Shown here: in pieces, positions 35,804 through 42,985 of the stretch | Position numbering within the stretch: position 1 is the stretch's first letter | Layout of the letters: every line of letters starts with the position of its first letter | Assembly (NCBI RefSeq): GCF_041346945.1 | Contig: NZ_CP166850.1 | Coordinates: forward strand, 7,300,501 to 7,364,500 | Direction of reading: 5' to 3' | Source of the DNA: Amycolatopsis sp. cg9 | Lineage (GTDB): Bacteria > Actinomycetota > Actinomycetes > Mycobacteriales > Pseudonocardiaceae | DNA: 64,000 nucleotides | Translations under genes and position numbers: made by a program | Notes under the pieces: model-generated | Seen by the model: only the letters and a program-made list of their open reading frames with translations | What the model was told of the DNA's origin: nothing | Databases searched by the model: none

Positions 35804-35850
35804 CCCAATGTGGCGTTCGGTGCGTTGGACGCACCCAACGCCACATTGGG
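35804..35850. terminator. 21-bp hairpin between convergent genes
   Basis: Arms 35804-35824 and 35830-35850 pair over 21 positions with one mismatch (arm begins CCCAATGTGGCG), with a five-base loop TTGGA. It sits between the GH3 gene and the convergent methyltransferase. A bidirectional transcription stop is likely, though there is no T-run. The rest of 35643-35940 shows nothing else recognisable. Confidence 0.65.
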
Positions 35851-35940
35851 GCGCATCCGCCTGCCACCTCGGCCTGACTTTGCCGGAGCCTTGGGGTCGA
35901 CACCCCTCGCGCGCCCCGCGTGCCGCGACGCCGGCGGTGA

Positions 35941-36756
35941 TCAGGGCTTCCGGCCCACCCCGGCGTACGGCAGCGCGTTGATCGCCGGGTCGTCGGACAT
36001 GTCGCCCGCGCCCTCCGGTTTCCACATCGCGCAGCCGACCACGCCCGGGTCCACCACCTCGAAGCCGTCGAAGAAGGCGAGGACCTGGTCGTGGGTGCGG
36101 GGGACCGGCTGGTTCTGCTGGTCCTGGTTGCTCTTGTACACCTCGACCGCCTCGTCGAGGCGCTGGGAGTCCGAGTCCGCCGCGACGTGCGTGACGGCCA
36201 GGAAGCTGCCCGGGGCGAGCCGGTCGCGGTAGCGGGCGAGGATGCTCACCGGGTCCCACGAGTCCGGGACGAAGTGCAGCAGCAGCAGCATGAACACCGC
36301 GACCGGCTCGTCGAGGTCGAGCAGCTTGGCGGCGCCGTCGAAGATGTCGTTGACGTCGCGCAGGTCCGCCTGCAGCACCAGGGTGTTGTCGTTGTCCTGC
36401 AGCAGCAGTTCGCTGTGCGCGACCGCGACGGCCTCGCGGTCGACGTAGACCACCCGGCACGACGGGTCGGCCTGCTGGACGATCTCGTGCAGGTTGCCCA
36501 CCGTCGGGATGCCGGAGCCGATGTCGAGGAACTGCCGGACACCCTGGCCGACCAGGTAGCGGGCCGCGCGGCGGAGGAACGCCCGGTTGAGGCGGGCCGC
36601 GTCGCGGACGCCCGGCATGATCTTGAGGATCTGCTCGCCGAGGGCGCGGTCCGCGGCGAAGTTGTGGTCGCCGTCGAGCCAGAAGTCGTACACCCGCGCC
36701 GGGTTCGGCACCGAGGTGTCGATCTCCGGCGGTACCCAGCTCAGTTCCCCGGTCAC
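35941..36756 (-). CDS. SAM-dependent methyltransferase-like protein (DUF574 / Methyltransf_19)
   Basis: This 271-residue protein starts at GTG 36756 behind GGGAGG. It has the actinobacterial DUF574 opening PNPARVYDFWLDGDHNFAAD, then the SAM-binding DIGSGIPTVGN near residue 80 and VVYVDREAVAVAHS. The family is abundant in actinomycetes but its substrates are mostly unknown. It is divergent from the P450 gene with about 110 bases between. Function beyond the SAM fold is not assignable. Confidence 0.9.
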   Translation of the reverse strand: MTGELSWVPPEIDTSVPNPARVYDFWLDGDHNFAADRALGEQILKIMPGVRDAARLNRAFLRRAARYLVGQGVRQFLDIGSGIPTVGNLHEIVQQADPSCRVVYVDREAVAVAHSELLLQDNDNTLVLQADLRDVNDIFDGAAKLLDLDEPVAVFMLLLLHFVPDSWDPVSILARYRDRLAPGSFLAVTHVAADSDSQRLDEAVEVYKSNQDQQNQPVPRTHDQVLAFFDGFEVVDPGVVGCAMWKPEGAGDMSDDPAINALPYAGVGRKP

Positions 36757-36865
36757 GGGACCTCCCACCCTCGCGGACTCTCTGGAGCGCCGGAGTCTAG
36801 TCCCTCGGGTGTGCTCCCGGCCGGTCCCGCCCGCTAAGGTGGCGCGGTCACGAGGAGACGAGGCC

Positions 36866-38185
36866 ATGACGAACGTCCCCGGTCGCTGGCCCGTGCTCGG
36901 GCACACCGTGCCCCTGCTGCGCGACCCGCTGAAACTCTTCAGTTCCCTGCCCGCACACGGAGAAGTCGTCAAACTCCACCTCGGGCCGCTGCCGGTGCAC
37001 GTGGTCACCACGCCGGAGCTGGCCTGGCGGGTGCTCGCCACCGACGCCGACAAGTTCGACAAGGGCCTGGTCTTCGACAAGATGCGCCCGCTCTTCGGCG
37101 ACGGCCTGGCCACGTCCAACGGCGAGCTGAACCGCCGCCAGCGCCGCCTGGTGATGCCCGCGTTCGGCCGCGCCCGCCTCGCCGGCTACGCCGAGAACAC
37201 CATGACGAAGCTGGCCGACGAGCTGGCGAGTTCCTGGCAGCCCGGCGAAGTCGTCGAGTTCGACCAGCGCATGCAGGAGCTCGTGCTGACCATCGCCGGG
37301 CAGACGCTGTTCTCCACCGCACTCGGCGCCGAAGCGCTGGCGGAGATCCAGCGCTCGATCCCGGTCATGCTCAAGTACGTCCTGGTCCGGGCGTTCTCGC
37401 CGAAGTTCGTGGAGCGCCTGCCCCTCCCGCCGAACCGCAAGTTCGACGCGGCCGCCGCGCGCCTGCGGAACGTCATCGGCGAAACCGTCGTCGCCGCTCG
37501 TGAACAGGGCGCGGACCACGGCGACCTGCTCTCGATGCTGCTGCTGGCCCGCGACGAGGACACCGGCGAGGGCATGTCCGACCGCCAGGTGCACGACGAG
37601 GTCATCACCATCCTCACCACCGGCGCGGAAACCACCGCCGTGGCGCTGGCCTGGTTCTTCCACGAGCTCGGGCAGCACCCCGACGTCGAGCGCCGCTTCC
37701 ACGCGGAGGTCGACGAAGTCCTCGGCGGGCGGCCCGCGCGCCTCGAAGACCTCCCGGACCTGGTCTACACGCACCAGATCGTCAACGAGATCGTCCGCCG
37801 CACCCCGCCGCTGATCCTGATGCGCCGGGCGCGCGAAGACGTCGTGCTCGGCGGCGTCCGGATCCCGGCCGGCACCGAGGTCGCGGTCAGCCAGCACACG
37901 CTGCACCGGGACCCGCGGTGGTTCCCGGACCCGGACCGGTTCGACCCGGACCGCTGGACCCCCGGCCACACCGCGGAACTGCCGAAGGGCGCCTACATCC
38001 CGTTCGGCGCGGGCGCCCGGCTGTGCCCGGGGCACGTGTTCGCGCCGACGGAGATCGGCATCGTCGCCGCGACCATCGGGGCGCGCTGGCGCCTGGTCCC
38101 GGTGCCGGGCAAGAAGGTCTACGCGCAGCTCAAGGCCACGATGCAGCCGAACCGCCTGCCGATGACGCTGGTGCCCCGGACCTGA
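36866..38185 (+). CDS. Cytochrome P450
   Basis: This 439-residue P450 shows the expected landmarks: I-helix TTGAETTAVAL (near residue 252), ExxR in NEIVRRTPP, and heme loop PFGAGARLCPG with the cysteine ligand near residue 387. It has no membrane anchor, so it is a soluble bacterial type using separate electron donors; no ferredoxin gene is adjacent. ATG 36866 follows GAGGAG. Sequence style (LPLPPNRKFDAA, HTLHRDPRWFPDPDRF) resembles terpene- and fatty-acid-oxidising actinomycete P450s. The substrate is unknown, and distance from the NRPS argues against a role there. Confidence 0.95.
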   Translation: MTNVPGRWPVLGHTVPLLRDPLKLFSSLPAHGEVVKLHLGPLPVHVVTTPELAWRVLATDADKFDKGLVFDKMRPLFGDGLATSNGELNRRQRRLVMPAFGRARLAGYAENTMTKLADELASSWQPGEVVEFDQRMQELVLTIAGQTLFSTALGAEALAEIQRSIPVMLKYVLVRAFSPKFVERLPLPPNRKFDAAAARLRNVIGETVVAAREQGADHGDLLSMLLLARDEDTGEGMSDRQVHDEVITILTTGAETTAVALAWFFHELGQHPDVERRFHAEVDEVLGGRPARLEDLPDLVYTHQIVNEIVRRTPPLILMRRAREDVVLGGVRIPAGTEVAVSQHTLHRDPRWFPDPDRFDPDRWTPGHTAELPKGAYIPFGAGARLCPGHVFAPTEIGIVAATIGARWRLVPVPGKKVYAQLKATMQPNRLPMTLVPRT

Positions 38186-38197
38186 CGGTGCCGGTTC

Positions 38198-38214
38198 CAC
38201 TACCGGGTGTAGTG
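38198..38214. promoter_or_regulatory. Palindrome upstream of the secreted hydrolase
   Basis: CACTAC-CGGGT-GTAGTG, a 6-5-6 inverted repeat, lies 43 bases before the hydrolase start and 12 bases after the P450 stop. It may be an operator for an unlinked regulator, or a weak hairpin. Confidence 0.4.
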
Positions 38215-38256
38215 TTCTCGGGTCCGAACAGCCCGCCCCATCCGGAGGAGTACGGC

Positions 38257-39348
38257 GTGAGACTGCCGGTCAAGCTGACGTCGGCGTTGTTCGCCTGCGG
38301 CGTCCTGCTCGCCTCGCTGACCGCCGCGATGCCCGCCGAGGCCGCCGCGATCTCCTGCGGCGACACGGATCTGCCGGTCACCGGCCCGGGCCTCCCGCCG
38401 CTGGTGCCGGGCGCGCCCGCGACCGTGCACGGCCGGCTGTGCCTGCCCGCCGGCGAGGCGCCGGACACCGTCCAGCTGCTCGTGCACGGCGGGACGTACA
38501 ACAGCGCGTACTGGGACCTGCCCTACGAGCCCCAGCGGTACTCCTACCAGCGCGACATGGCCGCCCACGGGTACGCGACGTTCGCCGCGGACCAGCTCGG
38601 CGCCGGGCGCAGCAGCCACCCGTTGAGCCTGCCGCTGTCGGTCTGGGCCGCGGCCGAGTCGATGCACGAGGTCGTCGGGCACCTGCGCGCCGGGCGCGTG
38701 GGCGGGGTGCCGTTCGCGAGGGTGGTCATCGTCGGGCACTCGGTCGGGTCCGGTGTCGTCGCCGTGGAGGCGTCGACCTACCACGACGTCGACGGCGTGG
38801 TCCTCACCGGCATCACGCACCTGCCGGCGCTGCCGGTGCTCGCGCTCGGCGCGGCACTGGGCCTGCAGCCGGCCCTGCTCGACAGCCAGCTCGGCACGCT
38901 CGGCAGCGATCCGCTGTACTTCACGACGAAGCCGGGCGCGCGTGCCGGGCTGTTCTACGCCGACGGTGACGCCGACCCCGCGGTGATCGCGGCGGACGAG
39001 GCCACCAAGGACCAGGTTTCGGTGCCCGGGATGGGCACGGTGGCGCTGTTCGGGATCGTGCTGCCGGCGACGAAGGGAATTACCGCACCGGTTTTGCAGG
39101 TGGTGGGGGAAAAGGACGTCCTTTTCTGCGGACTGCTCGCGCTGCGTGACTGCGCGCACCCCGATGTGTTGCGCGCGCAGGAAGTGCCGTATTACGCCGA
39201 TCCGTCGAAGTTGTCGACGTACGTCCTCCCGGGCGCGGGTCATTCCGTTGCATTGCACGAAAACGCCGCCGATTACCGGGACGCCACCCGTTCGTGGCTG
39301 CAGGACGACCTGGGGGTCGCTCCGCAGGGTTATCACTCGATTGGATGA
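38257..39348 (+). CDS. Secreted alpha/beta hydrolase
   Basis: This 363-residue protein starts at GTG 38257 after GGAGGAG. A Sec signal peptide ends around AEAAA (residue 30). The alpha/beta-hydrolase fold is shown by the oxyanion-side LLVHGGTYNS, the nucleophile elbow GHSVGSG (Ser near 161), a probable acid in GEKDVLF, and the catalytic His in GAGHSVALHE (near 330). Three cysteines in the C-terminal third may form disulfides. The esterase/lipase substrate is unknown. It stands alone between the P450 and the GGDEF gene. Confidence 0.9.
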   Translation: MRLPVKLTSALFACGVLLASLTAAMPAEAAAISCGDTDLPVTGPGLPPLVPGAPATVHGRLCLPAGEAPDTVQLLVHGGTYNSAYWDLPYEPQRYSYQRDMAAHGYATFAADQLGAGRSSHPLSLPLSVWAAAESMHEVVGHLRAGRVGGVPFARVVIVGHSVGSGVVAVEASTYHDVDGVVLTGITHLPALPVLALGAALGLQPALLDSQLGTLGSDPLYFTTKPGARAGLFYADGDADPAVIAADEATKDQVSVPGMGTVALFGIVLPATKGITAPVLQVVGEKDVLFCGLLALRDCAHPDVLRAQEVPYYADPSKLSTYVLPGAGHSVALHENAADYRDATRSWLQDDLGVAPQGYHSIG

Positions 39349-39437
39349 ATGCTGTTTCGTGCGCCGGACGCTTTTTCGCGCCAAGATAAACCGGCCAACC
39401 GACCGGAGCCCGTGCGTCGAAACCAGGACAGGCTGAG

Positions 39438-41528
39438 GTGACTGTTCCCCAACCCCGTGGCGACCAGCCGCGGAAGAAGCCGTCCGCCGAACGAGCGGCG
39501 CGGCGGCTCGGCACGCTCGCGCGCAAGTGGGGCTACCTGATCAGCACCACGGCGTACCTGCCGCACACGCCCGAGGAGATCGAACGCGAACTGGGCGTCC
39601 TCGCCACCGCGGTCTTCGACGCCGTCGCCGGCGACCCGCCGGACCTGGAAGCGGCCGCGGCGGCGGGCGGCCGGCTCGTCGAGCTGCGGTGCGTCGGCAC
39701 GGACAGCCTGCGCCGCAGCCTGGAGGTGCTCGGCAAGGCGCTGCTGCGCGAGCCGGAGCTGCACCGCGTCGACGGGCTCGCCGAGCGGGTCGTGGTGGTG
39801 CTCGGCGCGCTCAGCTCGGGCTACGGCGAGATGCTGCGCGAGGACATCCAGAAGCGCCAGGAGGGCCTGAGCCGCGCGCTGCTGAAGGTGGAGCAGGAGA
39901 CGCGGCAGAAGCAGGTCATCACGCGCGCGCAGTTCGAGGAGGTGTTCGCCGGCTCGGCCAGCGGTATCGCGCTCACCGAGCTGGACGGCCGCGTGCTGCG
40001 GGCCAACGCGGCCCTCGCCAAGACGCTCAACCGCACACCGGCCGAGATCGGCGCGCTGAGCCTGTTCGACCTCGTGCACCCCGAAGACGTCGAGCAGCTG
40101 CGGGACGGCTACCGCGAACTCGTCGACGGCAAGCTGCACCGGCTGCGCACCGGACGGCGGCTGGTCGGCAAGGACGGCGAGCCGATGTGGGCCACGTTCG
40201 CGGCGTCGGTGATCCGCGACGCCGTCGGCGCGCCCCGCCGGCTGCTCACCATCGTCGACGACGACACCGAGGTCTCGCTGCTGCAGCGGCGGCTGTCCCA
40301 CCAGGCCCTGCACGACGTCCTCACCGGGCTGCCGAACCGCCAGTTCTTCAGCACCCGCCTGGAAACCCTGCTCCGCGACGCCGACCAGGCGCGCGGCGTC
40401 ACGCTGTTCCACCTCGACCTCGACGGCTTCTCCCGGATCAACGGCGGGCTCGGCCAAGAGCTCGGCGACCGCGTGCTGCGCGGGGTCGCCGCGAAGCTCA
40501 AGACGATCTTCGACGGCGAGAAGGCGCTCGTCGCGCGGCTCGGCGGCGACGAGTTCGGCGTGCTGGTGCAGAACTCGGCGGAGACGCCGGGAGTGCTGAC
40601 GCTGGTCCGCCGCATCACCCACGAGCTCGCGGAGCCGGAGTACGTCGACGGCCAGCGCGGGGTGGCGGTGTCGGCCGCCATCGGCGTCGTCCACCGGCCG
40701 CCGCGCGACGTGACGCCGGTGGAACTGCTGCGCGCGTCGGACCTAACGCTGCGGCGAGCCCAGCGCACGGGCAACCAGTGGGGCCTGTTCGACCGCGAGC
40801 TGGACCGGCGCGACCGGCACGACTTCGGGCTGGCCGCCGGGATGGCGGGCGCTTGGGAGAACGGCGAGATCGAGGTCTGCTACCGGTCCCTGGTGGCCGC
40901 GGCCGACGGGGCCGTGCAGGGCGTCGAAGCCCGGCTGCGGTGGAACCACCCGGCCGAAGGGGTGCTGGCGCACGAAACCTGCGTGCGGCTGGCGGCGGAG
41001 ACCGGGCTGGCCCTGCCGCTGGGGACGTGGCTCCTGCGCACCGCGGCCGAGCGGCTGCTCGCGTCCGGGAGCGAACTGCCGCTCACCGTCGAACTCACCC
41101 CGCAGCAGGCGGCCGATCCCGAGCTGGTCGGCGAAATCCGCGGGGTGCTGGAGTCGACCGGGCTGGCCCCGGCCGCCGTCCGGCCCGGCTTCCCGGCCGA
41201 GGCACTGCTCGCGGAGTCCGGCGACGCGGCCGACAACCTCCGGGTGCTGGCCGAAATCGGCGTCCCGGCGGAGCTGCACGGCGTCGGCGACGTCACCTGC
41301 CTGACGGAGTTCCCGGCCCGCACGGTCCGCCTGGCGCCGAGCCTGGTGGCGCGTCGCACCCACCCGCTCGTCGGGCCTTCGCTGACCGCGCTGATCGACG
41401 CGGCCCACCAGGCCGGTGCCGAAGTCGGCGTCACCGGCGTGGCGGACGCGGACCAGGCGCAGTGGTGGCGGGACCGCGGCGCCGACCGGCTGTCCGGCCC
41501 GGCGTTCGCCGGCCCGCCCGGCCTCTAG
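39438..41528 (+). CDS. PAS-GGDEF-EAL protein with degenerate EAL domain
   Basis: This 696-residue cytoplasmic protein has an N-terminal helical region (about 1-160), a PAS domain (about 175-290, EEVFAGSASGIALTELDGRVL), a GGDEF domain with intact LGGDEFGVL (near 367) and metal-binding DLDGF, and an EAL-like domain (from about 455). The EAL signature is EAR (VEARLRWNHP) and later motifs are lost: HGVGDVTCLTEFP replaces DDFGTGYSSL, and the KID lysine region reads VRLAPSL. It therefore should make cyclic di-GMP but not cleave it; no RxxD inhibitory site is seen. The arrangement recalls Streptomyces RmdA/CdgB-type proteins, which tie c-di-GMP to development. PAS ligand unknown. Confidence 0.92.
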   Translation: MTVPQPRGDQPRKKPSAERAARRLGTLARKWGYLISTTAYLPHTPEEIERELGVLATAVFDAVAGDPPDLEAAAAAGGRLVELRCVGTDSLRRSLEVLGKALLREPELHRVDGLAERVVVVLGALSSGYGEMLREDIQKRQEGLSRALLKVEQETRQKQVITRAQFEEVFAGSASGIALTELDGRVLRANAALAKTLNRTPAEIGALSLFDLVHPEDVEQLRDGYRELVDGKLHRLRTGRRLVGKDGEPMWATFAASVIRDAVGAPRRLLTIVDDDTEVSLLQRRLSHQALHDVLTGLPNRQFFSTRLETLLRDADQARGVTLFHLDLDGFSRINGGLGQELGDRVLRGVAAKLKTIFDGEKALVARLGGDEFGVLVQNSAETPGVLTLVRRITHELAEPEYVDGQRGVAVSAAIGVVHRPPRDVTPVELLRASDLTLRRAQRTGNQWGLFDRELDRRDRHDFGLAAGMAGAWENGEIEVCYRSLVAAADGAVQGVEARLRWNHPAEGVLAHETCVRLAAETGLALPLGTWLLRTAAERLLASGSELPLTVELTPQQAADPELVGEIRGVLESTGLAPAAVRPGFPAEALLAESGDAADNLRVLAEIGVPAELHGVGDVTCLTEFPARTVRLAPSLVARRTHPLVGPSLTALIDAAHQAGAEVGVTGVADADQAQWWRDRGADRLSGPAFAGPPGL

Positions 41529-41547
41529 ACGGCCCCGGCCCGGCGGG

Positions 41548-41624
41548 CTGAAGGGGACGTTGCTCTCACCTGATGCGAGGAAAGTCCCCTTCAGCGCGCC
41601 ACATGCGCTGAACGTCCCCTTCAG
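41548..41624. repeat. Triplicated CTGAAGGGGAC / GTCCCCTTCAG repeat
   Basis: CTGAAGGGGACGTT (41548-41561) is followed by inverted copies at 41584-41594 (GTCCCCTTCAG) and 41611-41624 (AACGTCCCCTTCAG, an exact 14-base complement of the first). The first arm can pair with either later copy, giving two alternative hairpins. It lies between the convergent GGDEF and nitroreductase genes, where it may terminate transcription from both sides. Confidence 0.7.
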
Positions 41625-41650
41625 CTCGCGTGTGGCGAGCGGGCCGGCCG

Positions 41651-42313
41651 CTAGACCCGCACGAGCACTTCGTCGAGGGACTTGCGCCGCAGGTCCGGTA
41701 CGACGCAGTCGTCGGCCGGGTAGCCGACCGGGATCACCGCGAACGCCTTTTCGTTGCGGGGACGGCCGAGCAGCTCGCCGAGGAAGCGCATCGGCGACGG
41801 CGTGTGCGTCAGCGCCGCCAGCCCGGCCACCTGCAACGCCGTCAGCAGCATGCCGACCGCGATGCCCACCGACTCGTCGACGTAGTAGTGCTTGTGGACG
41901 CCGCCGTCTTCGTCGAGGGCGAAGCGCTGCTGGAACACGACGATCAGGTACGGCGCGTCGGTCAGGTGCGGCTTCACCGCGTCCGTGCCGAGCGGCCGCA
42001 GCGCGTCGATCCACGCCTCGCCGAGCCGGCCGCCGTAGGAGATCCGCTCCTCCTCTTCGGCGGCTTCGCGAAGCCGGCGGCGCACCTCGGGATCGCTGAC
42101 GAGGACGTACGTCCACGGCTGCTGGTGCGCCCCGCTCGGCGCGGTGGACGCGACCGCGATGGCGTCCAGCACCGCGCGCTCGGGCACCGGGTCGGCGGAG
42201 AACATCCGGACCGAGCGCCGGGCCTCCATCCGCTGCCGCAGTGCGGCGGCCCTGGCGAGGGCTTCGTCGTCGGGCAGGCGGGCGGGCCGGTAGGGGACCG
42301 GGTGGTAGGTCAT
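41651..42313 (-). CDS. Nitroreductase-family flavoprotein
   Basis: This 220-residue protein has the nitroreductase FMN-binding opening ARRSVRMFSADPVP, STAPSGAHQQPWTYVLV, and a C-terminal GRPRNEKAFAVIPVGYPADD. This fits FMN-dependent enzymes related to iodotyrosine deiodinase/BluB-type nitroreductases. ATG 42313 gives MTYHPVPYRP; the open frame continues upstream but lacks a plausible start. It is divergent from the Cys-rich gene, and an iron-box-like sequence lies between. The physiological substrate is unknown. Confidence 0.88.
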   Translation of the reverse strand: MTYHPVPYRPARLPDDEALARAAALRQRMEARRSVRMFSADPVPERAVLDAIAVASTAPSGAHQQPWTYVLVSDPEVRRRLREAAEEEERISYGGRLGEAWIDALRPLGTDAVKPHLTDAPYLIVVFQQRFALDEDGGVHKHYYVDESVGIAVGMLLTALQVAGLAALTHTPSPMRFLGELLGRPRNEKAFAVIPVGYPADDCVVPDLRRKSLDEVLVRV

Positions 42314-42396
42314 GCCCGGATTGTGGCGGGGGACACGCGCGTCGCAGCAGGGCCAAACGTACGATCCGCGGTGTGAAGCGTCCGTTCTACGGACAG

Positions 42397-42415
42397 TAAG
42401 GTCATCCTTGCCTTG
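42397..42415. promoter_or_regulatory. Possible IdeR/DmdR iron box
   Basis: TAAGGTCATCCTTGCCTTG fits the degenerate iron-box consensus TWAGGTWAGSCTWACCTWA at 15 of 19 positions by eye. It lies between the nitroreductase and a Cys-rich gene that precedes a four-cluster Fe-S protein, a sensible place for iron control. GTCCGT-TCT-ACGGAC just before it (42380-42394) forms a small hairpin. Nothing else is seen in the 221-base gap. Confidence 0.4.
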
Positions 42416-42534
42416 ATTTTTACGCTGAACGGCGCAGGGCAACTAGGCCGGTCGGTCCTGTCGCGCGAAGTGATCCCCTCATTACCCTCCAGTAGCAGAC
42501 AGTGGTGCCGATCACAGTCGTTCCGGGAGGCTCT

Positions 42535-42954
42535 ATGGCGTCGCGCGTCCGTGGACCCGGCTCCGAAGACCGGCGCGAACTGCGGATCCGGCACCTCACC
42601 GGCTGCCTCTCGTGCACGCTGAAATGCGCGTACTGCGGGCTGCCGGTGCGGCTCACCGGGCCCGGCGGCCACCCCGGCTACGGCGTGGTCGACGAAGTGG
42701 GCGACCACCTCGTGCTGCTGCACCGCTTCTGCCGCGGCGCGCTCGGCCGCTGCCGGACGCGGGGGTGCGTGCTGCGGCGCGCCCACCTCGGCCGCGCGAC
42801 CGAGCAGTACGAAACCGGCCGGCGGCGGCCGGGGCGCTACCAGCGCCTGGGCGTCCGCCGCTCGGCCGACCTCGATCTGTACCGGAAACACTGGCGGGTC
42901 GCGAAGATGCGGTACGCGTGCAAGGCGTGCCGGTACTACACCGGCTCGCACTGA
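42535..42954 (+). CDS. Small cysteine-rich protein, probable zinc-ribbon, function unknown
   Basis: This 139-residue basic protein is not a family I recognise. It has clustered cysteines: CLSCTLKCAYCG near residues 23-34, CRGALGRCRTRGC near 65-77, and CKACRY near the C terminus, with His residues between, a pattern suggesting bound zinc or an Fe-S cluster. ATG 42535 is preceded by GGGAGG. It lies 31 bases before the EtfD-like Fe-S reductase and is probably cotranscribed. RRAHLGRATEQYETGRRRPG is strongly basic, so nucleic-acid binding is possible. Function is open. Confidence 0.8.
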   Translation: MASRVRGPGSEDRRELRIRHLTGCLSCTLKCAYCGLPVRLTGPGGHPGYGVVDEVGDHLVLLHRFCRGALGRCRTRGCVLRRAHLGRATEQYETGRRRPGRYQRLGVRRSADLDLYRKHWRVAKMRYACKACRYYTGSH

Positions 42955-42985
42955 GCCGGTCCTTCCATCACGACGCGGAGGACTC

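Noticed and set aside
36866..38185. P450 as a tailoring enzyme of the NRPS cluster
   Set aside because: It is 13 kb from the cluster, with regulatory and sugar loci between, and lacks the neighbours usual for carrier-bound amino acid hydroxylation.
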